Made by a program: the position numbers and the translations under genes. Below are positions 33,591-43,666 of a stretch of DNA of 64,000 nucleotides, piece after piece. A model generated the notes under the pieces. That model was not told the DNA's origin. It saw only the letters and a program-made list of their open reading frames with translations, and ran no database searches. Location of the stretch: NCBI GenBank assembly GCA_949825045.1, contig OX463824.1:26816001-26880000 (forward strand). Direction: 5' to 3'. This stretch comes from Argyresthia goedartella. Lineage: Eukaryota > Arthropoda > Insecta > Lepidoptera > Argyresthiidae. Position 1 is the stretch's first letter, and every line of letters starts with the position of its first letter.

Positions 33591-34190
33591 GTTTTAGTTT
33601 GCCTTTCATGTTGCCTTTGATGTGTGTGTCACCGTAAGATTGTCAAAACCGTTAGTTGATTAACTAACGTTGTTTTTTTTTCGTCAGTTGGTCATCTATC
33701 GACAGATAGTAAACTGTAGTGTAGGTACTGCTTACTATATGACGCGTTACTTTAACAACCTTTAAATAGTAAACTGGTTTAAACTTAAATTGCAAACGAA
33801 ATACCAGGGCAAGCACTGCGGTAGCTTAGGTGAAGATTTCGTGTTACATGTAAGAACAAAATAAACGTTAATTCTAAGCCCTGTCGGTCTGGTTTACTAT
33901 CTGTCGATAGTTGATTAACTAAGGCGTTAGTTTATCGGTTTTGACTATCTTACGGTGACATGTACAAGTTTTGTTTTTCATTGTTTAAAACTAGGCCCGA
34001 GAAATGACACCATTCCTTCAGTTTGCAGAAACCAGCTTGAAGCAAACTGATTGCGGTGTTCACATCATCACTGGCAATGATTAAGCAAGTATCATCATCA
34101 TACAGATACGCCGTGCAGGAGTCAAAGCAGTTAGTTGCACATGTCATTTACGTACATAGATTTATATCGATGTAAATTGTGGATTGCTGA
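33560..34190 (-). pseudogene. LINE reverse transcriptase fragment, split by a MITE
   Basis: Minus-strand frame at 33961-34147 reads DSCTAYLYDDDTCLIIASDD, then VNTAISLLQAGFCKLKEWCH and LVLNNEKQNL. This is the RT catalytic region of a Jockey/CR1-like LINE. The usual Y-x-D-D box here reads YDDD. Upstream, a stop interrupts a segment corresponding to the LIYINDL block. Downstream, the frame breaks at a family D MITE (33627-33960); beyond it the minus strand reads HIKGNMKGKL, compatible with the continuation. It is dead through stop, insertion and truncation. Confidence 0.6.
33627..33960 (+). mobile_element. MITE family D, copy 2 (334 bp)
   Basis: Terminal inverted repeats TGTCACCGTAAGATTGTC and GACTATCTTACGGTGACA extend for about 25 bp with one mismatch, plus subterminal pairs (GTTAGTTGATTAACTAA). 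Its middle has module K flanks (CACTGCGGTAGCTTAGGTG, then TTTCGTGTTACATGTAAGAAC) but the G/C hairpin is deleted. It is inserted in a LINE RT fragment. Confidence 0.75.
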
Positions 34191-34234
34191 GGCGCAACTG
34201 CGCCCACGTTGACACAGATATGCTTTACTTCTTT

Positions 34235-34400
34235 TTGAGTGACGTGGGGCTAGCTCATCACCTAAGCATTTGAGGTATAAAGGTTTCCTCACGATGTTTT
34301 CCTTCACCGACAGAACGTCCTTACAGATTATCGTCCGTACGTCAGATACATTTCTTATCTCATTGGTTCACCGGGATTCGAACCATTAGACCACGGACGC
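34235..34400 (-). mobile_element. Lepidopteran tRNA-derived SINE (family 3)
   Basis: Minus strand: TGGTCTAATGGTTCGAATCC is a tRNA-like box B region, followed by GAAGGAAAACATCGTGAGGA and GATGAGCTAGCCCC. This is the standard order of a widespread lepidopteran SINE. Confidence 0.65.
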
Positions 34401-35190
34401 TCACGGCAAAGCAGTAGCTCTATACCGAATCTCATGACAAATCTCCCCTGTAAAATTCGAATTATAGTCGCTTTAGTGGATAGGGAAATAATCGCGGACT
34501 GTTGAATGGAAATTCGGACTGTGGAATGGAAATTCGGAGTCAGCAAACATCATTCAAGACCTCAATTCAACAGGGATTGCGATAAAAAATTCTAGATATA
34601 CAGACAGTGAATGGATAGATTGCGCATAGCTATAATTTAATAGGGTATGCAAATATGGCGCCTGTTTGCCCACGCGCCACGGATGATTAGGTCAATGCCT
34701 TGGTCAACTTGGTCGAGGATATCGGGTTTCTTGTGGTTTATTAGAACCGACGATTCGATCTGTTTAACAGCTAATTAAGCTGGATAGGGTATTAGCATTT
34801 ATAGTGGTTTGGTTTAATAAAGAGGATACTTTTGCTTCGACTCCACCAGGAGGAGATAATTTTTTTTCGGTGTATGGATGACAATTTCGTTAGGAAGCTC
34901 TACAGCCGACACGGCTGGACGGATTTTAACAAGTGAGGTGTTGGATTTGCCTTAGTTGTCGGAGTGACATAGGCTATTATAATTTTAGTGGAAAATAATG
35001 GGTTGTATTTCAGATCACAAAATGGAGTTTACTCAAAAATAGTATGAAATGTTTCCATAACATCTGTGAAGATAGTATCCGAAAGTGACTCATCTTGGAC
35101 AATTTTTAGATGTGTCCAGGAAAACGCAAAAGTGTCCAGCAAGTAAGTATGAAATCTCATTACATATAGATAATATTTAAATATAGAACT
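34400..35190. other. No recognisable gene before the LTR element
   Basis: Contains no long frame or matched repeat. Confidence 0.4.
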
Positions 35191-35722
35191 TGTAGTGTTA
35201 TGCTACTTACATGCTATTCTTGCTTTTCATGCTTTCATGCTTTTCAGCTGGATTCTTGCTGAGCTGCATAGCTTTATATTTGGTATCACCTTTATTTTCA
35301 TAGGACCCTGTAACGTTTTAAACCATAAGAACACATTAACAAATCATTTTCGCTTTGTATTTTCACACTATCAGCTCTTGTAAATCGATAGGGAAGGGGT
35401 TTACCTTTGGTGACCTTGTTTTTGGCTTTCTCCGAAACTCTGCAATCTCGGGCTACGTGCGCGCTGGGGCGCTACTTTTTTATATTCATTGTTACTTCAT
35501 TTACTTCATGGTTTTATTGTTGTTTATCGTATTACGAGCCTGAAACTAAACTTTGACATTTGTTGACGTCGTTGTTTATCTGGTTGTCATGGCAATGTCC
35601 ATTCAAACTCGTTAGCGGTCTGATATGTTTGCTTCAATACTTTTACAAAAATACTTTTTCTCTCTTGGCCACTCACAAAAATTACGTTTAATTTAAATAA
35701 TTTTTAGAACTCTCCAAAAGGG

Positions 35723-35729
35723 TATAAAA
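35723..35729 (+). promoter_or_regulatory. LTR TATA box
   Basis: TATAAAA in the context GGGTATAAAAGCGGAAC, placed mid-LTR as expected for the U3/R boundary of a retrotransposon. The equivalent box is in the 3' LTR at 42232-42238. Confidence 0.7.
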
Positions 35730-35874
35730 GCGGAACATTTCTGAAATTCTAGAGTCTCACGTCAGCTTCTGAACTGGAAGTACCAGTTAAAGGCCTTATC
35801 CCGGGGTCGCACTACACCGGGATCCTGCGAGCCTTCAAACTCCCTCAAAACCTTCAAATAAATCTTCAAACAAC

Positions 35875-36054
35875 GGGATTCTGCGAGCCGTGCCTACGCC
35901 GCTACCGTTCCTACAACGAAGATTTCTACAACGGGATTCTGCGAGCCGTGCCTACGCCGCTACCGTTCCTACAACGAAGATTCCTACAACGGGATCCAGT
36001 GAGCCGTAGCTACGAGTACGCCGCTACCGTTCCTACAACGACGATTTCAACAAC
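35875..36054 (+). repeat. 58-bp tandem repeat in the LTR, three units
   Basis: Units start with GGGAT at 35875, 35933 and 35991, each with GAGCCGT and CGCCGCTACCGTTCCTACAA. The third unit has a small insertion (GCTACGAGTACG). The array lies after the TATA box, so it should be in the transcribed leader. The same array is in the 3' LTR. Confidence 0.9.
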
Positions 36055-36226
36055 ATCTACAACTACAAACACGCCCGCAACCTGGTCATCACCCCACTGG
36101 TCTACTTCTCTTCGTGTTCTCCGCTTCCTTCTTTCTATCCAGACATCTGTATTTTATAAAACCTGTTTCACCTCATTCATCTTCATCTTCCTCTCATTTT
36201 TTTAAACTAATTCATTGTAAATAACC

Positions 36227-36232
36227 AATAAA
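36227..36232 (+). promoter_or_regulatory. 5' LTR poly(A) signal
   Basis: AATAAA about 70 bp before the LTR end. The equivalent in the 3' LTR (42736-42741) would end the full-length transcript. Confidence 0.6.
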
Positions 36233-36306
36233 CTGACACTCTAAATTTTATCCTGGTTGTTGTTTTCTGTTAGGTTCTGTTAGGTTCGTATCCTCACACG
36301 ATATTT

Positions 36307-36324
36307 TGGCGCCCAACGTAAAAG
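36307..36324 (+). other. Primer-binding site
   Basis: TGGCGCCCAACGTAAAAG starts three bases after the LTR. TGG matches the CCA 3' end of a tRNA, the normal primer for minus-strand DNA synthesis. The following GCGCCCAACG resembles lysine-type PBSs seen in insect gypsy-like elements, but the priming tRNA was not identified. Confidence 0.7.
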
Positions 36325-36556
36325 TTCTTCTCCACTCTTCACCTTTTCTGCGCCTTGTCTCTTTCTCTTTGATTTGATTTCTCTTTCACTCTTAAATCTT
36401 TATCTATTCATCCTTTTCACATTTTCCAAATTCTAAAACAAAACTTCATCTAGTTTTTCAACTCATCTGGATTATATTTAGGCCTACATTTAACTTACAT
36501 TACTACACTTCACTTCACTTCACTTCTATCACTTGACTCTACACTTAACTATAACA

Positions 36557-37957
36557 ATGGAAAGGGTTATTAAGTACGAATTCCTTAACAAGGCCGAGCT
36601 CGAATACGAAGTAAAGATTAGATGTGAGGAACCAGCTAATACTGTTTTGCTTCTTATAAAACAGGTTTTGCGTTTAGTTGCGAAATCTCACCCTGAAGAT
36701 ATTCTGACTTCTTCAGATCCGATTGAGGATGACTTGTCTCAAATTGGTTCTACTCTGACTTACCTGGATTGTAAAATTGAAAAATATTTACAAGGTGAAA
36801 CCAAATACTTGCGATTAATAGAAACTTTTATTAATCATGTTTTTTACAGATTGGAGCAAATAGATACGGACTTATATCCAGACTCTAAAGCTCGTTTCGA
36901 TACTTTGAAGATGAAATTTGACGCTATTTCTAAACAATTCGAATCCTTGGCTCCACCTTCAACTGCAAATGACTCTCCATCACTGGACCTTCCTGCTGAC
37001 CCGACTGTCATGGAACCCCCGCTTGTTTCTCAAACTTCTGTCCAGACCCATACCCCGTATTCTCCACCACCACCTCAATCTTTCCCTCCAACTAACGTCT
37101 TCAAAGATCTGAAAGGATACACCTTCAATGGTAAAAGCTGTCCAAGATCCTTTCTTCAAAAACTTGAAGAATATAGCTTAGCTCGTGGCTTGTCAAAGGA
37201 CTTGTTGATTCCTCAGGCGTTCGAAATTTTCACCGACAATGCCCTTCATTGGTTCAGATTTAAATATAATCAGAATCCAAACTTAACTTGGAACGAACTT
37301 TCTTCTTTACTAATCAAAGACTTTGGTGGTTTTGATTATGATCATAAACTCCTAGAAGCGATTAGGAATCGTACTCAAGGTCGTGATGAACCTATCGTCA
37401 TCTATATTTCCATCATGTCTGGAATGTTCGCTCGCCTTTCAAAAAGACTTTCTGAAACAGAACAATTGGAGATTATTTTGAGAAATATTCGCCCATGTTA
37501 TTCAGTCTTCGTAGCTTTAAAAGACATTGACTCTATTGATTCTCTTCTGGCCACTTGCCAAAACTACGAAAAGTTCCTAGACAGAGACAAACAATTTAAA
37601 GAACCAAATTTGCAACAAAGTCCTCATGTTTCGGAATTCAACTACAAGCATTCCACTTCAAGTTCAGTTGACTCTCCAAACTCTTCATATAACTCACGAC
37701 CTTCTCCTCCCTTCATGAATAAATTCACTCCAACCTACAAATACCCTTCTAGACAAGTTAATAGTCTCTCTCAAACTGCAGCTCCCCAAAAAAGTTATTT
37801 TTGCGTTCGCTGTCGTATACTAGGTCATACTTTGAACAGTTGCACTCAACCACGATTCGTGATTTGTTTCAAATGTGGTCTTAAGGGTTTTATAACTGCA
37901 GATTGCCCTACTTGTTCTTCCAAACCTAATACTAGTACAAAAAAAACTAACTGCTGA
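36557..37957 (+). CDS. gag: Gag polyprotein
   Basis: 466 codons from the ATG at 36557, which is the first ATG of the frame (the open frame itself extends eight codons upstream without one). Residues about 182-345 form a retrotransposon Gag domain (GYTFNGKSCPRSFLQKLEEY, then NALHWFRFKY and IILRNIRPCY). Residues about 120-180 are proline/serine-rich. Near the C-terminus are two zinc-knuckle-like motifs. The first is an intact CX2CX4HX4C (416-429). The second (437-450) has Phe in place of the zinc-binding His. Gag builds the virus-like particle and binds RNA. The frame stays open to a TGA, and pol follows in the +1 frame. Confidence 0.9.
   Translation: MERVIKYEFLNKAELEYEVKIRCEEPANTVLLLIKQVLRLVAKSHPEDILTSSDPIEDDLSQIGSTLTYLDCKIEKYLQGETKYLRLIETFINHVFYRLEQIDTDLYPDSKARFDTLKMKFDAISKQFESLAPPSTANDSPSLDLPADPTVMEPPLVSQTSVQTHTPYSPPPPQSFPPTNVFKDLKGYTFNGKSCPRSFLQKLEEYSLARGLSKDLLIPQAFEIFTDNALHWFRFKYNQNPNLTWNELSSLLIKDFGGFDYDHKLLEAIRNRTQGRDEPIVIYISIMSGMFARLSKRLSETEQLEIILRNIRPCYSVFVALKDIDSIDSLLATCQNYEKFLDRDKQFKEPNLQQSPHVSEFNYKHSTSSSVDSPNSSYNSRPSPPFMNKFTPTYKYPSRQVNSLSQTAAPQKSYFCVRCRILGHTLNSCTQPRFVICFKCGLKGFITADCPTCSSKPNTSTKKTNC
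37939..37957 (+). promoter_or_regulatory. Probable gag-pol frameshift window
   Basis: The gag frame runs to a TGA at 37955-37957. The pol frame is open from 37896, so the two overlap by about 60 nt, and pol is +1 relative to gag. An A8 run (37939-37946) in the overlap is a plausible slip site. Mechanism is inferred; no experimental support. Confidence 0.45.
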
Positions 37958-37958
37958 C

Positions 37959-40900
37959 TTGAAGAGTAACTCAAACTTTGATAAGGACGAGTGGACTAAT
38001 TGGATCAAAACAATTCAAAACTTCTTTGCTTGCTACAAAATCTCTTCTACACTCTACTCTAAAGAACAAGATCTTAATCGTCCATTCGTTAATATCAAAA
38101 TTTATGACTTAACTTTATTTGGTTTACTAGATTCTGGCAGCTCAGTAACTATTCTGGGTAATAATTCTCATTTGGAAATTCTTAAACTGGGCTGCAAACT
38201 TTTCAAGTCAGATCTTATTACTATCTCTACTGCTAATAGTCAAAAAATTAATTCCTTGGGTTATTTTGACTTACCTGTCCATTTCAATAACGAAACTCAC
38301 TTGATTAAAGCTTATGTTTTCCCTGAAATATTTCCTTCTCTAATACTAAGTATTGACTTTTGGAGAAAATTTAATCTTCTACCTAGTGTTTTAGCTTCTC
38401 TTAACTTTACAGATCCTAAATGCTTTGCTATCGACACTAAAGATATTAAAGTTTTACCTTATGAGCATTTAACTCCTAATCAAAAGAACATCGCTAATGA
38501 CATCATCCAACGCTTCAAGACAATCTCTTTTGAAGAAAAAGGTGTTCTGGGAAACACACACTTAATCACCCACAAGATTGACACTGGTGATTCTCTTCCG
38601 ATCAAACAAAGATGTTACAGACTGTCTCCTGAAAAACAAAAGGCTTTAATTAATGAAGTTGACAAGATGCTGGGATGGAACGTCATTGAACAATGCGAAA
38701 GTCCATGGTTATCTCCAGTCCTCATCACTCCAAAGAAGAATGGAGAATGGCGTTTCTGCGTAGATAGCAGGAAGCTTAACTCAGTTACACGTCGTGATGC
38801 TTATAGTCTGCCTCTAATAAGCGAAATTTTGGACAACCTGTGAAATGCCAAACACTTATCAAGCATCGACATTGTGAAAGCATTTTGGGAGATTCCCTTG
38901 AATACTGCTGATAGAGATAAGACAGCATTTTATGTTCCTGGAAGAGGTATGTTCAGATTCAAAGTAATGCCTTTTGGTCTCACTGACTCACCAGCAACTC
39001 AAAAAAGATTAATAGATACGCTATTTAGTCCTGAATTTGAGAACAAGGTATTTTGCTATTTGGATGACATCATTATTATTAGCGAGACTTTTGAGGAGCA
39101 CATATCGCTTCTCATGAAAGTTCTGGAAAAACTTTCAAATGCTAATCTGACTATTAACTTTGAAAAGAGTCAATTCTTCAGGAAATAACTGAAATACCTT
39201 GGTTTTCTAGTGGACGAGTATGGTCTACGTGCTGATCCAGATAAAATAAAGGCTATTCTAGAATATCCTGAACCTACTTGCAGAAAAGAAGTTCAAAGAT
39301 TCATAGGAACCTGCAGCTGGTTTAGAAGATTCATTCCAAACTTCAGCACTATTGCCTCTCCACTCAACCAACTAACCTGTTCCGGGAAGAACGCTCCTAA
39401 ATTTTTATGGAATTCCAAGGCTGCAGCTGCTTTCGAGAAACTTAAAGAAGCTTTGATAACTGCTCCTGTCCTTGCTTGCCCTAACTTCGAACTACCCTTC
39501 TCTGTACATTGTGATGCATCAAATTATGGCATAGGAGCAATGCTTACTCAAAATCAAGATGACAAAGAAGTCGTGATTGCTTACATGAGTAAAGCACTAA
39601 ACAAAAATCAACAAAACTACTCAACTACTAAAAGAGAAACATTAGCTGTAATAACTGCGCTAGAACATTGGAGATGTTACCTAGACAATGGTAAGGAATT
39701 TACAATATATACTGACCACGCTGCACTTAAATGGTTTCAGAACTTATCGAATCCATCTGGAAGACTTGCTCGCTGGACTCTACGCTTATCATGTTTTAAT
39801 TTTGTCCTGAAATATAAAAAAGGAAAGGATAACGTTGTTCCTGACCTTTTATCAAGGCATAAGCATAAAGAACATCCTGATACACAAGAAACTCCACCTC
39901 AAGGTGTACATCCTATTACGATTGAAGAACCACCTTATCGTGAACTTGAACACTACAACAAGATTTTTCTCGGATGATCCAACAACCCAGACACATATCC
40001 CAACTACACTATCAGGGATAACAAACTTTACCGCTGCATCCATTCGTCCGATTGTCTAAACGACGACTTTATTTAGAAAGAAGTTCCACTGCCACAAGAT
40101 AGACATGCACTTATTGAAGTTAGCCATGGTTCCCCTTCAGAACTCCACCTTGGTATCTTCAAAACATTCAAGAAAATATCTTTAAAATACTATTGGCCCG
40201 GTATGTTTAAGGACATCGCCAATTTAACCTGCTTAACCTACAAACACCCTAATCATTCTCCCTATGGTCTTATGGGTAAACCTAAACTTTGCTCCAGACC
40301 TTTTTAAACTATATCCTTGGATCTTATGGGTCCATTGCCTATGACCCGGAGAAGAAATCAGTATATTCTGGTAATTAACTGCAATTTTACTAAATATACT
40401 ATGATTTTTCCCCTTAAACGGGCTACTTCAGCTAATATCATTAATGTCTTGGAAAATTCAGTGTTTCTTGTTTATGGCATTCCCCAAACTATAATAATGG
40501 ACAACGCTGTTCAATTTCAGTCGCGAGAATTCCACTCATTCTTAAATTCTTATAACGTTCCTTGTATTTTTCACACAGCTTTATATTGTCCTCAGGTTAA
40601 TCCTACAGAGACATTTAATAGTACGATTATTACAGCTCTAGCATCCCTAGTAGGAGACGATCATAGATCCTGGGACAACCATCTTAGTAAGATTCAGTTC
40701 GCAATGAACAGCGCTACAAACGTTCTTACTGGTTTTACTCCAAACTTTTTAGTCTTTGGTAGGGAAACAATACCTTGTGGTTCCTTCTATACTCCAACTC
40801 AGAATCTCGAGAAATTGATATTTATGCCTCGTGATATTTACGCGTCTAATGCTGGTCTCCTCTCATCTATCTATCACAGAGTTCAAACTAAACTTCACAT

Positions 40901-41141
40901 AGCTCACGCTAAAAATAGCGCTCGCTATGATCTTCGCCGGACTTTTAAAGAATTTAATGTGGGAAATACTGTTTGGCGTAAAAACCATGTTTTAAGCAAT
41001 GCTGGCGCATACTTTAATGCTAAACTTGCCCCTAAATTCATTAAGTGTAAAATAGTAACCAAACTTTCACCATTGGTTTACGTTCTAGAAGACCCTAACG
41101 GAGTTAGAGGCAAGTGGCACATTAAAGACATTAAATCTTAA
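37959..41141 (+). pseudogene. pol: Pol polyprotein with five in-frame stops
   Basis: One reading frame holds all pol domains. Protease has the D-S-G active site at 38130-38138 (LLDSGSSVTILG). Reverse transcriptase starts about 38600, with SPWLSPVLITPKKNGEWRFC, the first catalytic Asp near 38868, VMPFGLTDSP and the YLDD box at 39057-39068. RNase H has Asp in HCDASNYGIG, Glu in KRETLAV and Asp in YTDHAAL. The integrase core has Asp at 40320, Asp at 40500 and Glu at 40608, an exact D35E spacing, and then a C-terminal module ending KWHIKDIKS. Stops are at 38841, 39186, 39975, 40074 and 40305. Two fall inside RT, and the others between RNase H and the integrase core. The N-terminal integrase zinc finger has lost its last Cys (CLTYK). 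The RT, RNase H and integrase catalytic residues are otherwise intact. Confidence 0.9.
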
Positions 41142-41683
41142 ATTTTCTTAACTTCTATTAACTGTTAATTTGTATATATGTATAAATACCACCATCATTT
41201 TCACCTTATTATTTTATTTCTTCCTTTAATCCAGTGTTCTTCAACACATTTTACTTTAGGACCTCGAATTTTCGTTGGTTAGTCTTCACCTATTTTTTAA
41301 TCTTTATTTCAGACACATCTCGTTGGCGATGTGGCTGATCTCTGGCTTCGAGCTCTACCGCTCTGGCCGTTCTTAATTGTCTTAAGTCGTAGCGACTAAA
41401 GCTACCTTAGGATTAATTTCTTTCTCTTTACCTCTACTTATTTTATTTTTTTTCCACGCAGGAGCGGATGACAACTCCTTAAGTAAGCCTGAATGTCCTT
41501 TTGAAAACACACTTTTAGAGTGGTAGTCATTGAATGTGAACTCCACCCTTACCTGAATGAAGATGATGAATGTAAGTGATGGTATATCTGATTTTGCCTG
41601 GTGATGTCTGTTTCTGCAAAGCTGTGTTTTTCTGGTTTATTTTTGTACATATCAAAATTTTTGCTGAGTCAAAAATTTTTCCA
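41142..41683 (+). other. Internal 3' untranslated region of the LTR element
   Basis: About 540 bp between pol and the 3' LTR. No env-like frame: the only frame over 60 codons, starting at 41576, runs into the LTR. Confidence 0.6.
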
Positions 41684-41698
41684 GGGTGTGGGGGAAAA
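41684..41698 (+). other. Polypurine tract
   Basis: GGGTGTGGGGGAAAA immediately before the 3' LTR is the expected primer for plus-strand DNA synthesis. Confidence 0.75.
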
Positions 41699-41700
41699 TT

Positions 41701-42812
41701 TAGTGTTATGCTACTTACATGCTATTCTTGCTTTTCATGCTTTCATGATTTTCAGCTGGATTCTTGCTGAGCTGCATAGCTGTATATTTGGTATCACCTT
41801 TATTTTCATAGGACCCTGTAACGTTTTAAACCATAAGAACACAGTAACAAATCATTTTCGCTTTGTATTTTCACACTATCAGCTCTTGTAAATCGATAGG
41901 GAAGGGGTTTACCTTTGGTGACCTTGTTTTTGGCTTTCTCCGAAACTCTGCAATCTCGGGCTACGTGCGCGCTGGTGCGCTACTTTTTTATATTCATTGT
42001 TACTTCATTTACTTCATGGTTTTATTGTTGTTTATCGTATTACGAGCCTGAAACTAAACTTTGACATTTGTTGACGTCGTTGTTTATCTGGTTGTCATGG
42101 CAATGTCCATTCAAACTCGTTAGCGGTCTGATATGTTTGCTTCAATACTTTTACAAAAATACTTTTTTTCTCTTGGCCACTCACAAAAATTACGTTTAAT
42201 TTAAATAATTTTTAGAACTCTCCAAAAAGGGTATAAAAGCGGAACATTTCTGAAATTCTAGAGTCTCACGTCAGCTTCTGAACTGGAAGTACCAGTTAAA
42301 GGCCTCATCCCGGGGTCGCACTACCCCGGGATCCTGCGAGCCTTCAAACTCCCTCAAAACCTTCAAATAAATCTTCAAACAACGGGATTCTGCGAGCCGT
42401 GCCTACGCCGCTACCGTTCCTACAACGAAGATTTCTACAACGGGATTCTGCGAGCCGTGCCTACGCCGCTACCGTTCCTACAACGACGATTCCTACAACG
42501 GGATCCAGTGAGCCGTAGCTACGAGTACGCCGCTACCGTTCCTACAACGACGATTTCAACAACATCTACAACTACAAACACGCCCGCAACCTGGTCATCA
42601 CCCCACTGGTCTACTTCTCTTCGTGTTCTCCGCTTCCTTCTTTCTATCCAGACATCTGTATTTTATAAAACCTGTTTCACCTCATTCATCTTCATCTTCC
42701 TCTCATTTTTTTAAACTAATTCATTGTAAATAACCAATAAACTGACACTCTAAATTTTATCCTGGTTAATGTTTTCTGTTAGGTTCTGATAGGTTCGTAT
42801 CCTCACACGATA
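41701..42812 (+). repeat. 3' LTR
   Basis: 1112 bp, collinear with the 5' LTR, including TATA box (42232-42238), 58-bp repeats (about 42384-42563) and AATAAA (42736-42741). Differences from the 5' LTR are single bases such as near 41756, 41782, 41845, 41976, 42306 and 42325. Confidence 0.92.
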
Positions 42813-43140
42813 AACTTTATATTTAAAGATAAACTAAGGAAGTTATTGGCAGCCTTTAATAAAAAGGTGGTACCATAGAGGTGGACATGTCCGAAATGCA
42901 CTTATATTGCACGATGTAAAATGGCAGGAAACTCAGTTCATTTGTATTTTTTACTCTTTTGATACTAATTAGGAAATAGGAATTCGATACTAACAGAAGA
43001 ATGAAATAAACTATTCATAAACATAAATAGTTTTATTTTCGAGAGAAGCACTGTACAGCCTTCGACCATAAGTGCCATCCTGGCCTCGTATTATAGCCGG
43101 ACCTCGTCAAATCCAGGATGGCTTACTTACTGGTCTCTGC
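42813..43140. other. No recognisable gene (42.8-43.1 kb)
   Basis: Sequence flanking the LTR element; nothing recognised. Confidence 0.4.
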
Positions 43141-43147
43141 AGTAATT

Positions 43148-43367
43148 TACATTTACATTAACATACAGGCACATACATTGCTTCTGTTGCTTCTTGCTTC
43201 CTCACACTAGGATAACCTGTGTCGGGTGTACCAGAAACAGCGACGTCACACACATAAAAACATCCAAGACCTGGGGTTTTTTTTTTCTTTACCCCCAGCC
43301 GGGGATTGAACCCGGGACCTCTCGCATGGTAGACAGAGCCACAACCGCTGCGCCACAAAGGTCGTCG
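43148..43367 (-). mobile_element. tRNA-derived SINE, family 2, copy 2
   Basis: Minus strand head with GGGTTCAATCCCCGGCTGGG, then GTAAAGAAAAAAAAA, CCAGGTCTTGGATGTTT, GACGTCGCTGTTTCTGG and CCTAGTGTGAGG. AGTAATTTAC and CGTAATGTAC at the ends may be a diverged target duplication. Confidence 0.75.
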
Positions 43368-43379
43368 TAATGTACTATT

Positions 43380-43665
43380 ACAAAGTCTTTGAAGCGGTTA
43401 CTTTCATGTTCCATGTAGGTACAGTAGGATTATTTTAACTTAAACGCTCCACTTCTCGGTTTTAGTTGATGAAAGTGATGAAGATGTCCTTGAAACTTGA
43501 AATTTGGCACGCAGGCGTATCATGCGTACATTAAGGGAAACATCTAAAAACAGTTAGGTGATTTACGATGACAAGAATTAAAAATGCCGAGATGTGTCGA
43601 GGGGCAAAAGTAAAATAATCGTACTGTAAAAAGGTGCATACGTAAGTTTGTATGTGGTAATTAAA
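43380..43665 (-). repeat. Family R fragment, split by a small MITE
   Basis: ACAAAGTCTTTGAAGCGGTT and ACTTTCATGTTCCATGTA on one side, and GGTGCATACGTAAGTTTGTA, TGTGGTAATTAAAG on the other, match consecutive parts of the units at 29770-29875. Between them is the insertion at 43422-43626. Confidence 0.65.
43422..43626. mobile_element. 205-bp MITE with TA target duplication
   Basis: Ends CAGTAGGATTATTTTAACT and AAGTAAAATAATCGTACTG are inverted, with only a few mismatches. TA flanks both sides (43420-43421 and 43627-43628). Removing it rejoins a family R repeat. CAGT ends with TA duplications fit the Tc1/mariner superfamily. No coding content. Confidence 0.8.
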
Positions 43666-43666
43666 G

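Larger units (their letters stand above)
35193..36303 (+). repeat. 5' LTR
   Basis: 1111 bp, starting TAGTGTTATGCTACTTAC and ending CCTCACACGATA. An inner TG start (TGTTATG at 35196) is an alternative terminus. It contains a TATA box, a 58-bp tandem repeat downstream of it, and an AATAAA. The 5' boundary is set by comparison with the 3' LTR. Confidence 0.92.
35193..42812 (+). mobile_element. Ty3/gypsy-like LTR retrotransposon, 7.6 kb
   Basis: Two LTRs (35193-36303 and 41701-42812) bound an internal region with a primer-binding site, gag, and a pol of order protease, reverse transcriptase, RNase H, integrase, which is the Ty3/gypsy order. No env-like frame follows integrase. The LTRs differ by about a dozen substitutions or small indels in 1.11 kb by eye, so the insertion is young. 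Yet pol has five in-frame stops and gag has a damaged zinc knuckle, so the copy cannot supply a full Pol itself. AACTT on both sides (35187-35191 and 42813-42817) is a candidate 5-bp target duplication, offset by one base on the left. Confidence 0.95.

Noticed and set aside
35948..36205. 85-codon frame, repeated at 42457-42714
   Set aside because: It lies in the LTR and contains the 58-bp tandem repeat; it is the same sequence twice because LTRs are duplicated.
41142..41700. Possible env gene after pol
   Set aside because: No frame of useful length, no signal peptide or membrane segment; the region is untranslated.
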